A stretch of DNA of 64,000 bases. It comes from Arenivirga flava (lineage in GTDB: Bacteria > Actinomycetota > Actinomycetes > Actinomycetales > Microbacteriaceae). The notes below the pieces were generated by a model, which ran no database searches, was not told where the DNA came from, and saw nothing but the letters and a program-made list of their open reading frames with translations. Both the position numbers and the translations under genes were made by a program. Where the stretch lies: positions 1,364,001 to 1,428,000 of the forward strand of contig NZ_BSUL01000001.1 of NCBI RefSeq assembly GCF_030161575.1. Direction: 5' to 3'. Positions 27,596 to 37,300 of the stretch are shown in pieces. Each line of letters begins with the position of its first letter. Within the stretch, counting starts at the first letter, position 1.

Positions 27596-29709
27596 GCGGA
27601 GGCCTCCGCCGCCTGGGCCTGGATGGCCGTGATGGCCACGGTGTTGACGATGTCGCGCACGAGGGCTCCTCGGGAGAGGTCGTTGATGGGCTTGTTGAGA
27701 CCCTGCAGGACGGGGCCGATGGCGACGGCGCCGGCGGAGCGCTGCACCGCCTTGTAGGTGTTGTTGCCGGTGTTGAGGTCGGGGAAGATGAACACCGTCG
27801 CACGGCCGGCCACCTCGCTGCCCGGCATCTTCGCCGCGGCGACCGCCGCATCCGCTGCAGCGTCGTACTGGATCGGGCCCTCGACGGGCAGGTCGTGCCA
27901 GCGCTCGCGCACCAGCTCGGTGCCGGCGCGCACCTTCTCGACGTCGGCCCCCGATCCGCTCGTGCCGGTGGAGTAGCTGAGCATCGCCACGCGCGGGTCG
28001 ATGCCGAACTGCTCGGCGGTGCGCGCGGAGCTCACCGCGATGTCGGCGAGCTGCTCGCTCGTCGGGTCGGGGATGACGGCGCAGTCGCCGTAGGCGAGCA
28101 CGCGGTCGGCCAGGCACATGAGGAACACGCTCGAGACGACCGAGACGCCGGGCTGGGTCTTGATGATCTCGAAGCCGGGGCGGATCGTGTGCGCCGTCGT
28201 GTGCGCGGCGCCCGAGACCATGCCGTCGGCGAGCCCCAGGTGCACCATCATCGTGCCGAAGTAGCTGACGTCGGTGACGACGTCGCGCGCGGCCTCGACC
28301 GTCATGCCCTTGTGGGCGCGCAGGCGCGCGTACTCCTCGGCGAACTTCTGCCGCAGCACGTCGTCGTAGGGGCTCAGCACCTCCGCCTTCGAGATGTCGA
28401 GGCCCAGCTCGATGGCGCGCGAGCGCACCTCGAAGCTCTCGCCGAGGATCGTGAGCTGCGCCACGCCGCGCTCGAGCAGCGTGTTCGCGGCGCGCAGGAT
28501 GCGGTCGTCCCCGCCCTCCGGCAGCACGATGTGCTTGAGGTCGCCGCGGGCCCGCTCCAGCAGGTCGTACTCGAACATGAGCGGCGTGACGACGTCGGAG
28601 CGGGTCACGTCGAGCGACGCGAGCAGGCGCTCGCGATCGACGTGGCGCTCGAAGAGGCCGAGCGCGGTGTCGAACTTGCGCTGCGACTCGGCGGCGAGCC
28701 GGCCGCGGGTCTCGGTGACGCGCAGCACCGTCTCGTAGGTGTTGAAGGAGGTGCGGATCATGGGCAGGGACGGATCGAGGCCGTCGATCAGCAGCAGCAC
28801 CGACGACGGGATGTCGAAGCCGCCGTAGAGCATGATGCCCGCGACGGAGGGGAACGTCTCGCTCGCGTGCGCCATCAGCACGGCGACCAGCACCTCGGAG
28901 CGGTCGCCGGGGATGAGCACGAGCGCGCCCTCGGTGAGCCGCGGCAGCACGTTCTCCATCGTCATGCCGGCCACGACGACGCCCAGCGCCTCGCGTCCGA
29001 GCAGCTCCTCCTCGCCGGCGATGAGCTGGCCGTCGCACGCCTCCATGACCGAGCGGACGGTCGGAGCGACGAGCACCCGGTCCTCGGGCAGGGTCCACAC
29101 CGGCACGTCGACGACCTCGCCGATGGCCTCGGCGATCTGCTCGAGCTGGTCCTCGTCGGCGCGGTTGGCGATCACGCCGATCAGCTGGGCGTGCTCGTCG
29201 GCGAGCTCGGCGACGGTCACCTCGGCGAAGCGGCGCATGTCCTCGGCGCTGCGACCGCCGGACTCGGCGAGGCCCCGTCCGCCGGCGGCGCCGGAGACGC
29301 GGCCGCCGAGCACGAGCAGCACGGGGGCGCCGAGGTTCGCGGCGACGCGCGCGTTGAAGCTGAGCTCGGTGGGCGTCGAGACGTCGGTGAAGTCGGAGCC
29401 GATGACCACGACGGCGTCGCACTGCCGCTCGACGGCGCGGTAGCGCTCGACGATGCGGGTCAGCGCGAGGTCGGGGTCGGCGTGCACGTCGTCGTAGCCG
29501 ACGCCGAGCGCGTCCTCGTAGGCGATGTCGACGCCGTCGTGGTCGAGCAGCAGCTCGAGCACGTAGTCGCGCTCGTCGCGGGAGCGGGCGACGGGTCGGA
29601 AGACGCCGACGCGACCGACCTCCCGGCTCAGGGTGTCGAGCACCCCGAGTGCGATGGTCGACTTGCCGGAATGACCTTCGGCGGAGGTGATGTACACGCT
29701 GCGAACCAC
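27592..29709 (-). CDS. pta: Phosphate acetyltransferase, long form
   Basis: Converts acetyl-CoA and phosphate to acetyl phosphate. At 705 aa it is the three-domain long form. The N-terminal P-loop domain resembles dethiobiotin synthetase (VYITSAEGHSGKSTIALGVL), a DRTGG domain lies near residues 215-330, and the catalytic PTA_PTB domain covers the last 330 residues. The catalytic part shows LPEGGDDRILRAANTL, GMVSGAAHTTAHTIRPGFEI and MLSYSTGTSGSGADVEKV. The N-terminal domains are regulatory in characterised long forms. The GTG start is preceded by TAGGGT at 6 nt. Confidence 0.96.
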   Translation of the reverse strand: MVRSVYITSAEGHSGKSTIALGVLDTLSREVGRVGVFRPVARSRDERDYVLELLLDHDGVDIAYEDALGVGYDDVHADPDLALTRIVERYRAVERQCDAVVVIGSDFTDVSTPTELSFNARVAANLGAPVLLVLGGRVSGAAGGRGLAESGGRSAEDMRRFAEVTVAELADEHAQLIGVIANRADEDQLEQIAEAIGEVVDVPVWTLPEDRVLVAPTVRSVMEACDGQLIAGEEELLGREALGVVVAGMTMENVLPRLTEGALVLIPGDRSEVLVAVLMAHASETFPSVAGIMLYGGFDIPSSVLLLIDGLDPSLPMIRTSFNTYETVLRVTETRGRLAAESQRKFDTALGLFERHVDRERLLASLDVTRSDVVTPLMFEYDLLERARGDLKHIVLPEGGDDRILRAANTLLERGVAQLTILGESFEVRSRAIELGLDISKAEVLSPYDDVLRQKFAEEYARLRAHKGMTVEAARDVVTDVSYFGTMMVHLGLADGMVSGAAHTTAHTIRPGFEIIKTQPGVSVVSSVFLMCLADRVLAYGDCAVIPDPTSEQLADIAVSSARTAEQFGIDPRVAMLSYSTGTSGSGADVEKVRAGTELVRERWHDLPVEGPIQYDAAADAAVAAAKMPGSEVAGRATVFIFPDLNTGNNTYKAVQRSAGAVAIGPVLQGLNKPINDLSRGALVRDIVNTVAITAIQAQAAEASA

Positions 29710-29715
29710 GGCTCT

Positions 29716-29721
29716 ACCCTA
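29716..29721 (-). promoter_or_regulatory. -10 box of a leaderless pta-ackA transcript
   Basis: TAGGGT on the minus strand ends 6 nt before the pta GTG start codon. Confidence 0.55.
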
Positions 29722-29810
29722 TGTCGAAGACGGTGGCGCGATCCCCGACGGAGGCTTCGCACACGGAGTCGGCAGCTTCCGCGGCACCGCGTCGCCCGTT
29801 AACGGAAGAA

Positions 29811-29902
29811 GACCCCTCGCGCACCCGCCAGAGCCCGGTTACCCTTGCTGCGTCTCCGCCCTGGGGGAGTTGGCCTGGATGGCGCCACGCGAGGAGCCGG
29901 GA
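29811..29902 (-). ncRNA. ffs: Signal recognition particle RNA, small bacterial type
   Basis: Read on the minus strand, the central part CCAGGCCAACTCCCCCAGGG, then the apical GGAGACGCAGCAAGGGTAACC block, matches the SRP RNA helix 8 core that binds Ffh. The ends GGCTCCTCGCG and CGCGAGGGGTC close the long rod. TAGACT (29907-29912) lies just before the 5' end and would serve as its -10 box. The exact ends are estimated from pairing. It lies between divergent pta and tRNA-Ser. Confidence 0.88.
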
Positions 29903-29985
29903 TCGAGTCTAGCGGGTCAACGGGCGGTCGCGGGACACGCTACGATGGCTGAGGTCGATCGCGCGGAGACGTGCTGCGACCGCCT

Positions 29986-30070
29986 GGAGGATTCGCCTAG
30001 TGGCCTATGGCGCACGCTTGGAAAGCGTGTTGGGTGAAAGCCCTCAGGGGTTCGAATCCCCTATCCTCCG
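29986..30070 (+). tRNA. tRNA-Ser(GGA)
   Basis: An 85-nt class II tRNA. The acceptor arms GGAGGAT/ATCCTCC pair perfectly, the anticodon stem CACGC/GCGTG encloses TTGGAAA (anticodon GGA), a variable arm TTGGGTGAAAGCCCTCA follows, and the T arm is GGGGTTCGAATCCCC. The discriminator is G, as expected for serine. CCA is not encoded. A TACGAT box lies at 29942-29947. Confidence 0.97.
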
Positions 30071-30078
30071 CCGGCATC

Positions 30079-30139
30079 CCGCCGTGGAACGACGAAGCGC
30101 CGCGCTCGACGAGTGCGGCGCTTCGTCGTTCCACGGCGG
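30079..30139. terminator. 25-bp stem hairpin between tRNA-Ser and the MFS gene
   Basis: CCGCCGTGGAACGACGAAGC plus five further bases (30079-30103) is matched perfectly inverted at 30115-30139 across an 11-nt loop. It lies between converging transcription units, starting 9 bases past the tRNA and ending 3 bases from the stop codon of the MFS gene, so it probably terminates both. Confidence 0.85.
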
Positions 30140-30141
30140 TG

Positions 30142-31328
30142 TCAGACCGCGCGCATCCGCCGCTCCGGCGCACGCCCGGCCGCCGCAGCGATGACCGCCC
30201 CGAGCGCGAGGCCGAACGCCGCGACCGGCACGAGCCCGGTCAGCCCGGCCAGGTCGAGGATGCCGGCGCCCACGAGCGCGCCGCCGCCGATCGCGACGTT
30301 GAAGCTCGACGAGTAGACCGCCGAGGAGAGGTCGCGGATGCGCGGCGACGCCACCTTCAGCACCGTCGACTGCAGCATGGCCGGCACCCCGCCCAGCGCG
30401 AAGCCCCACAGGACCAGCACCGCGACGAGCAGCCACGGCACGCCCGGGAACAGCACGAGCAGCGCGATCGAGGATGCGGCGAGGAGCATGCCCCCGATCA
30501 CGGCCAGCCGCGGATGCCGGTCGCCCAGCACGCCGACACCGACGAGGCCGAGCGCGCCGGCGGCGCCGTACGCGAAGAGCAGCAGGCTGACCGCGCGCTC
30601 GTCGAAGCCGCCGACCTCGATCGCGTAGGAGGCGATGTAGGTGTAGAAGACGTAGTGCGCGCCCATGCTCACGATGACGACCAGGCAGAGCAGCAGCACG
30701 CTGCGCACGCCCCCGGCGCGCCAGATGGGCGTGCGGGGCTCCCCGCGGGTGCCGGCGGGTCCTGCTCGAGGTGCGGCAGCAGCACCGCGACGAGCACGCC
30801 GAGCAGCAGGATCGCTGCGGCGATGACGGCGAAGGCGATGCGCCATCCGACGGCCGTGCCGAGCGCCGTGCCGAGCGGGATGCCCAGCACGAACGCCGTG
30901 GTGCCGCCGCCGAGCGCGACCGCCACGGCGCGGGCCAGCTGCCCGGGCGCGACGATGCGCGCGACCGCGCCCATCACGAGCGCCCAGAACAGGCCGTAGG
31001 AGAGGCCGGCGAGGATGCGCGAGCCGAGCAGCACCTCGTAGCTCGGTGCGATCGCCGCGAGCGCGTTGCCCGCGGTACCGACGAGCATGGCGCCGACGAG
31101 CAGCGGCTTGCGCGGCAGCCGGCGGGTGATGGCGGTGAGCGGCGCGGTCGCGACGACGACCGTCGCGGCGAAGGCCGTGACGAGCACGCCGACGCGGGAC
31201 TCGGCCACGCCGAGGTCCGCGGCGATCTCGGGCAGCAGGCCCGCGGGCAGGAACTCGCTCGTGACGCTGACGAAGATCGCGCCCGCGATCACGAGCAGGG
31301 TGAACCAGGGCATGCGGGGAGCCGGCAT
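30142..31328 (-). pseudogene. DHA1-type MFS transporter, frameshifted as sequenced
   Basis: Twelve-helix drug:H+ antiporter-type transporter (AraJ/Bcr-like), about 395 aa. The N-terminal half starts PRMPWFTLLVIAGAIFVSVT, with TSEFLPAGLLPEIAADLG, and the helix 2-3 loop RRLPRKPLLVGA. The C-terminal half, with VGVLGDRHPRLAVIGG, is in another frame. Adding one C to the sense-strand CCC run (plus-strand GGG at 30757-30759) links HLEQDP with AGTRGEPRTPIWR and restores one continuous protein. Both halves show no other damage, so a missing base call is the simplest explanation. The ATG at 31328 has GAGG upstream. The substrate is unknown. Confidence 0.85.
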
Positions 31329-31403
31329 CGGGGCCTCGAAGGGATCGTTCGCGGGGCCGTGGCGCCGACCTGCGGGATGGCCCGGTGCGGGGCCGTCGCT
31401 CGG

Positions 31404-31409
31404 TAGTCT
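31404..31409 (+). promoter_or_regulatory. -10 box of a leaderless purU-nagA transcript
   Basis: TAGTCT ends 6 nt before the purU GTG start. Confidence 0.55.
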
Positions 31410-31415
31410 ACGGGG

Positions 31416-32294
31416 GTGAGTCCCGCCGCATCCGCTGTCCCCGCTTCGCTCGAGCACTGGGTGCTCACGATCACCTGCCCCGACCAGCCGGGCATCGTGC
31501 ACGCGCTCAGCGGCGCCATCGTGGAGGCCGCCGGCAACATCACCGAGTCGCAGCAGTTCTCGAGCGAGACCAGCGGCACCTTCTTCATGCGCCTGCAGAT
31601 CGAGTCCTCCTCCGGCCGCGAGGTGTTCGAGGCCGCGCTCGCCCCGGTCGTCGAGCGCTACGGCATGGACTGGACGATCGACACCGTCGGCCGTCCCGTG
31701 CGCACGCTCGTGCTCGTGTCGAAGGCGGCGCACTGCCTCAACGACCTGCTCTTCCGCCAGCGCGCCGGGCAGCTGCCGGTCGAGGTGCCGCTCGTGATGG
31801 GCAACCACCCCGACCTGGCCGAGCTCGCCTCCTTCTACGGCGTGCCCTTCGAGTCGGCGCCGGTGACGGACGCCGAGCAGAAGGCCGACTTCGAGCGCCG
31901 GGTGCTCGCCGCCATCGACGAGCACGACATCGAGCTCGTGGTGCTCGCCCGCTACATGCAGATCCTCTCCCCCGAGCTCTGCGCCGCCCTCGAGGGCCGG
32001 GCGATCAACATCCACCACTCGTTCCTGCCCGGTTTCAAGGGCGCGAACCCCTACAAGCAGGCGCACGGCCGCGGTGTGAAGCTCATCGGCGCCACCGCGC
32101 ACTTCGTCACCGCCGACCTCGACGAGGGCCCCATCATCGAGCAGAACGTCGTGCGGGTGGACCACAGCCGCAGCGCGCGCGAGCTCGTCGCCATCGGGCA
32201 GGACGAGGAGAGCCGCACGCTGGCCCAGGCCGTGAAGTGGTTCGCCGAGCAGCGCGTGCTGCTCGACGGCGCGAGGACCGTCATCTTCCGCTGA
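31416..32294 (+). CDS. purU: Formyltetrahydrofolate deformylase
   Basis: Hydrolyses 10-formyl-THF to formate and THF, balancing one-carbon pools and feeding formate to purine synthesis. An N-terminal ACT domain (about residues 13-90) opens with WVLTITCPDQPGIVHALSG. The formyltransferase-like catalytic domain contains LVMGNHPDLAELASFYGVPF, VLARYMQILSPELC and INIHHSFLPGFKGANPYKQA, with the catalytic Asn-His and later TADLDEGPIIEQ. The 292-aa length is normal. Its stop overlaps the nagA ATG (TGATG). Confidence 0.95.
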   Translation: MSPAASAVPASLEHWVLTITCPDQPGIVHALSGAIVEAAGNITESQQFSSETSGTFFMRLQIESSSGREVFEAALAPVVERYGMDWTIDTVGRPVRTLVLVSKAAHCLNDLLFRQRAGQLPVEVPLVMGNHPDLAELASFYGVPFESAPVTDAEQKADFERRVLAAIDEHDIELVVLARYMQILSPELCAALEGRAINIHHSFLPGFKGANPYKQAHGRGVKLIGATAHFVTADLDEGPIIEQNVVRVDHSRSARELVAIGQDEESRTLAQAVKWFAEQRVLLDGARTVIFR

Positions 32295-33427
32295 TGCGCC
32301 TGCTCCTGCACGGTGCGCGGGCCGTCGACGCCGACGGCGTGCGAGCGGATGCGTGGCTGCTGTTCGACGGCGACCGCATCGCCGCGACCGGGCAGGGCCC
32401 GGAGCTCCCCGCCGCGCAGGAGCGGATCGACCTGCGCGGCGGCACGATCGTGCCCGGCTTCATCGACCTGCACGGCCACGGGGCCGGCGGCGCCTCGTAC
32501 GACGAGGGGCCTGAGGGCATCCGCCGCGCGCTCGCCGTGCACCGCGCGCATGGCACGACGCGGTCCGTGCTCTCGCTCGTCGCGGCGCCGCTGGAGCGGC
32601 TGGAGCTGTCGCTGGCGCAGGTGGCGCAGGCCGCCGCATCCGATCCGCTCGTGCTCGGCTCGCACCTCGAGGGGCCGTTCCTCGCACCCGAGCGCCGCGG
32701 TGCGCACGATGCCGGCGCGCTCATCGAGCCGACCCCCGAGCGCATCGCCGCGCTCTACGAGGCGGCCGCCGGAACGCTGCGGCAGATCACGATCGCGCCC
32801 GAGCTGCCGCACGCGCTCGACGCGATCGAGGCCTTCGCCGAGGCGGGCGTGCGCGTCGCGGTCGGCCACACGGCCGCGGACCGCTGGATCGCCGCCGAGG
32901 CCTTCCGCCGCGGGGCGACGCTGCTCACCCACGCCTTCAACGCCATGCCGGGGCTGCACCACCGCGACCCGGGCCCGGTCGGTGCCGCGATCGACGACGA
33001 TCGGGTTCGGCTCGAGCTGATCCTCGACGGCCGCCACGTCGACGCCACGATGGCCCGGCTGCTGTTCCGCGCCGCCCCCGGCCGCGTCGCGCTCGTCACC
33101 GACTCGATGGCCGCGACCGGCGCGGCCGACGGCGTCTACGCACTCGGCAGCCGCGAGGTGCACGTGCACGAGGGCTCGGCGACCCTCGCCGGCACCTCGA
33201 CGCTCGCGGGCAGCGTGCTCGCCCAGGACGAGGCGCTGCGCATCGCGCTCGCGATCGGCGTCGACGAGGTCGCGGCGGTGGCGGCGCTCACCGCCGTGCC
33301 CGCCGCCGCGCTCGGCCTCGGGGCCCGGTTCGGCCGGCTCGCGCCCGGCTTCGCGGCCGACGCGGTGCAGCTGGACGAGCGCAGGCGCGTGCGCGCCGTG
33401 TGGGCCGCCGGCCGCCGCGTGGTCTGA
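32294..33427 (+). CDS. nagA: N-acetylglucosamine-6-phosphate deacetylase
   Basis: Amidohydrolase that removes the acetyl group from GlcNAc-6-phosphate in amino-sugar breakdown and wall recycling. The 377-aa sequence shows VPGFIDLHGHGAGGASYDE (first metal-site region), HLEGPFLAPERRGAH with the metal Glu, the His of VAVGHTAADRW, HAFNAMPGLHHRDPG, and the catalytic Asp of LVTDSMAATGA. The ATG overlaps the purU stop. The convergent nagB gene supplies the next step of the pathway, so the pair forms a small amino-sugar module although the genes are on opposite strands. Confidence 0.94.
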   Translation: MRLLLHGARAVDADGVRADAWLLFDGDRIAATGQGPELPAAQERIDLRGGTIVPGFIDLHGHGAGGASYDEGPEGIRRALAVHRAHGTTRSVLSLVAAPLERLELSLAQVAQAAASDPLVLGSHLEGPFLAPERRGAHDAGALIEPTPERIAALYEAAAGTLRQITIAPELPHALDAIEAFAEAGVRVAVGHTAADRWIAAEAFRRGATLLTHAFNAMPGLHHRDPGPVGAAIDDDRVRLELILDGRHVDATMARLLFRAAPGRVALVTDSMAATGAADGVYALGSREVHVHEGSATLAGTSTLAGSVLAQDEALRIALAIGVDEVAAVAALTAVPAAALGLGARFGRLAPGFAADAVQLDERRRVRAVWAAGRRVV

Positions 33428-33433
33428 CGCGTC

Positions 33434-34222
33434 TCAGACCCGCTGCCAGTCCGGCTTCGCCGCGACGGTGTCCCGGTAGTAGTCGGCCAGCTCGAGCCGG
33501 CTCGCGGCCTCCTCGTCGACGATGACAGTGGCTCGCCGGTGCAGCTGCAGCGCGGACGCGGGCCAGCGGCTCGAGAGCGGCCCCTCCACCGCCTGCCGGA
33601 TCGCCTCCGCCTTGTGCTCCCCCTGCGCGACCAGCACGAGCGCGCCGGCCTCGAGGATCGTGCCGAGTCCCTGGGTGAGGCAGTGCGTCGGCACGGAGGC
33701 ACCGTCCGCCTCCGCGAAGAAGCGCGCGTTCGCCTGCCGGGTCGCGGCCGCCAGGGTCTTGATGCGGGTGCGCGAGGCGAGCGACGACGTCGGCTCGTTG
33801 AAGCCGATGTGCCCGTTGCCGCCGATGCCGAGGATCTGCACCGTGACGCCGCCGGCCTCGGCGATCGCGCGCTCGTAGTCGGCGCAGGCGGCCTCGATGT
33901 CCTCGGCCGCGCCGTCCGGCACGCGCACCAGCGCGGGGTCCATGCCGAGCGGCACGACGGCCTCCCGTCGGACGACCTCGGCGTAGGACTCCGGATGCCC
34001 CACCGGCAGCCCGACGTACTCGTCGAGCGCGAAGCCGCGCACGCCGTCCATCGAGAGCTCGCCCGCTTCGACGATGCCGCGCAGCGCGGCGTAGATGCCG
34101 AGCGGCGAGGAGCCGGTGGCGAGCCCGAGCACGGGCCGCTCGGCGCGGCGCAGCTCCGCCGCGACCGTGCGCGCGGCGAGGGCGGCGACCGCCTCGGCGT
34201 CGGGCAGGATGACGACCTCCAT
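33434..34222 (-). CDS. nagB: Glucosamine-6-phosphate deaminase
   Basis: Isomerises and deaminates GlcN-6-phosphate to fructose-6-phosphate and ammonia. The 262-aa protein has the phosphate loop LGLATGSSPLGIYAAL (about residues 32-47), FALDEYVGLPVGHPESY with the catalytic Asp, and LGIGGNGHIGFNEPTSSLAS with the ring-opening His region. THCLTQGLGTILEAG and the closing RLELADYY are typical. The ATG at 34222 has GGAGGA upstream; the preceding GTG codon is an alternative. Its 3' end lies 6 bases from the end of convergent nagA. Confidence 0.94.
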   Translation of the reverse strand: MEVVILPDAEAVAALAARTVAAELRRAERPVLGLATGSSPLGIYAALRGIVEAGELSMDGVRGFALDEYVGLPVGHPESYAEVVRREAVVPLGMDPALVRVPDGAAEDIEAACADYERAIAEAGGVTVQILGIGGNGHIGFNEPTSSLASRTRIKTLAAATRQANARFFAEADGASVPTHCLTQGLGTILEAGALVLVAQGEHKAEAIRQAVEGPLSSRWPASALQLHRRATVIVDEEAASRLELADYYRDTVAAKPDWQRV

Positions 34223-34261
34223 CACGCTCCTCCGTCCTCGGCGACCACGATCAGTCTGGCA

Positions 34262-34302
34262 CGACGAGGTCCCCGGCTCGGACCGAGCCGGGGACCTCGT
34301 CG
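34262..34302 (-). terminator. Long perfect hairpin after the subtilase gene
   Basis: CGACGAGGTCCCCGGCTCGG and its inverse face each other almost without loop, 6 bases beyond the subtilase stop and about 40 bases before the nagB start. It separates the two minus-strand genes. Confidence 0.85.
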
Positions 34303-34307
34303 ACGCG

Positions 34308-37300
34308 TCAGAAGCGGATCACCAGGGCCCAGCTGCGCGCATCCGTCGCCGCCGCCGTCGCCTCATCGCCGTCGTACGACGCCGTGACGATGTGCAGTCC
34401 CCTCGCGGGGCGGTCGATGCGCACGGAGCCGATGCCGTCGACCAGCTCGACCTCGTGGTCACGGCCTGCGAAGCGCACCGTCGCGGTACCGGTGGGAGCG
34501 GCGTCGGCCGACGAGTCGGCGCGCACCGTGACCGTCAGCGCGCGGTTGCCGAGCACGATCCGAGGCTGCACGGACAGCTGCAGGCTCGCGTCGTACAGCA
34601 CCGTCACCGGCTCGGACTCCGCGGTGCCGTCCGGCCGGCCCTCGACGCTCGCGGTGACGCGCACCGCGACGGCTGCGCCCTGCTGCGCCTCGGTGAGGCG
34701 GAACCGCTGGCCGGTGGCCCCGGCGATGGGTTCGCCGTCCGCCAGCCACTGGTAGGCGTAACGCAGTCCCTCCGCGTCCCAGACACCCGGGGTCGCGACC
34801 AGGCGCTCCCCCACTTCGGGCGTGCCGGACACCGTCGGCGCCTCGAGCGCGACGGGCGCCTGCGGTTCCGGCGAGGGGGCCTCGCCGGTCTCGACGGTCA
34901 CCGCCGTGACGACGCCGGTCTCGCCGTAGCGCACGAGGCCGAGGTAGTCGCTGCGCGGCTCGAGTCCGGACCAGCTCGCGGTGTACGAGGCGGGCACGCC
35001 CGTGCTGCCCTCGAGCACGGCCGGGTCGAGCGCCAGCCCGGCGAGGTCCGTGCCCGGGACGATGGACGTGGTTGTGAGGTCGAACGCGACCGGCTGACCG
35101 GCCGTGGCCACCGAGTAGACGGATGCGGTCACCCGATAGCTGCCCGGCTCCGGCGATGGCAGGTCGACGCGCTCATCCGCCGAGGCTGTCGCCGACTGCC
35201 AGCCCTGCACGGGCGCGCCGCCCGGCCCGTCGAGCCGGTAGACGACGAGATCGAGGTCGGCGGTCTGCTCGGTGGAGGCCAGGTCGAAGCGGGCGAACTC
35301 GGCGCCCTCGGGCACCTCGACCTCCCACGTGAACTCGTCTCCGGCGAGGCCGGCTCCGGAGTGCGCCGAGGCGGGATCCGAGGCGTCAGGCAGCAGCGTG
35401 CCGCGCGCGAGACCGGAGGTGGAGAGCGCGATGGGACCATCGCCGCCCGGCGTCACCTCCACGTCGACGGAGCCGTCGACGCCCTCGCCGATGACCTCAT
35501 CCGGCGCGACGAGGGTCACGGGACGGATCGCAAGCGGCGAGCGCACCGTCGTCTCGCCGCCGGTCCAGGTGAGCGAGCCCGTCGCGAACTCGTCCAGCGG
35601 CGCACCCGCGTTGGAGAAGGCGACCGTGAACTCGGCGGTCTCGCCGGCGGCGCCGAAGGCGAGCGTCGAGGGCTCGACGACGGCCTCGACGCCCGGGATG
35701 TCGACCGAGGCCTCGAAGGTGCCCGCCTGGGTCGCGGTGACGGTGCGGGTGATCGTCTCGGTGCCGGTGAGCTCGCCGATGGCGATGGAGGCGAGGTTGA
35801 GGTCGCTCGCGTCCACGGGTTCGACGCCGACGTCGTAGCCGATGCCCTGGATGTAGGAGTACCAGTCGTCGAGCCCGTTCAGGTAGAGCAGCCCGGGCTC
35901 GAAGAACCGGGTCGGGTCAGCGTGCCCGGCGCCCTGCGCGAACGGGTCGGTCACCGCGGTGCCGCTCGCATCGACGGTGTCGTAGGCGGTCGTCATGAGC
36001 GCGGACTTCACCTCTGCGGGGGTCGCGTTCGGACGCTCGCCCAGGTACAGCGCGGCGAGGCCGGCCACGTGCGGCGAGGACATGGACGTGCCGGAGAGGA
36101 ACGCCCAGGTCGGGTCACCGTCCTCCGGGTTGTTGGTGGGTGCCAGGATGCCGACGCCCGGTGCGATCACGTCCGGCTTGAGGATGTCGCTGCCGTCCGC
36201 CTCCACCGGTCCTCGGGAGGAGAAGCCGGCGACCTGCGGCGTGGCGAACTCGACGTCCGTGCTGTTGCCGGCGCTGAGGGTGACGGTGGCGCCCTCGGTC
36301 GCGGCGTACGCGGTGACCGCCTCCAGCGCATCCGCGTCCACGTGCACGGTCGGGATGGAGTGCGCGTCGTTGTCGAGCGAGCTGGGCGTCGGGTTGATCA
36401 GCAGCACGCCCACGCCGCCCTTGTCCGCCACCTCGGCGGACTTGGAGACGCGATCGGTGACGCCACGCAGGCAGACCACGATGGAACCCTCGACCGCGGC
36501 GGCGTCGAGGCTGCCCGGCGCGCAGAGCTCAGCTTCCTCGGCGGTCCGACCCTCGGCGACCGCGTCGCTCGCCAGCACCAGCGGTGCCTCGACGGGCTCG
36601 CCCTCGGCCACGGAGATGGATGCGCCGGCGAAGGCGCGGCCGTCGCCGAGCGTCGCGGTGGCCTCGTAGTTCGGGATGGTCGACGCCGCCACGGTGGTGA
36701 TCCACGGCGAGGCGTTGTCGAGCGTGGAGGCGCCCGGACCGCTGTTGCCGGCGGACGCCGCGACGAAGACGCCCGCGGCCGCCGCGCCCAGGAAGGCCTG
36801 GTCGGTGGGCGAGACGGTCGTGTCCGCCGCGCCGCCGCCGATCGAGTAGTTGATCACGTCGACGCCGTCGGCCACCGCCTGGTTGATGGCCGCGAGCAGG
36901 TCGGCGCTCGCGCAGCCGTCGTCGTCGGAGCCGACCGGGTCGGGACCGGACCAGCACACCTTGTAGGCGGCGATCTTCGCCGCGGGCGCGACGCCCGAGA
37001 TGGCCGGGAACTCGCGGCCGAGCACGGTCGGCGTCACCTCGTGGTTGCCGACGGCGGTACCGCCGGTGTGCGAACCGTGCCCGTCCCCGTCACGGGGCGA
37101 CAGGTACTCGCCCACGTCGGCGCCGCCGATGCGGTCCGCACCGAAGCCGTCGACGTACGAGCGCGCGCCCACGATCTTGGTGGAGCAGTCGTCCGCCGCG
37201 AACCCCGCACCGGTCTCGCACACGCCGGTGAACGTCTCGCCGTCGCCCTTCGCGAAGGTGATGGCGTCGCCGTCGAGGTAGGGCGCGTCACCCGGCGCGG

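Noticed and set aside
29710-29985. Small protein frames between pta and tRNA-Ser
   Set aside because: The segment is explained by the SRP RNA on the minus strand and by promoters; the frames cross the RNA and have no ribosome sites.
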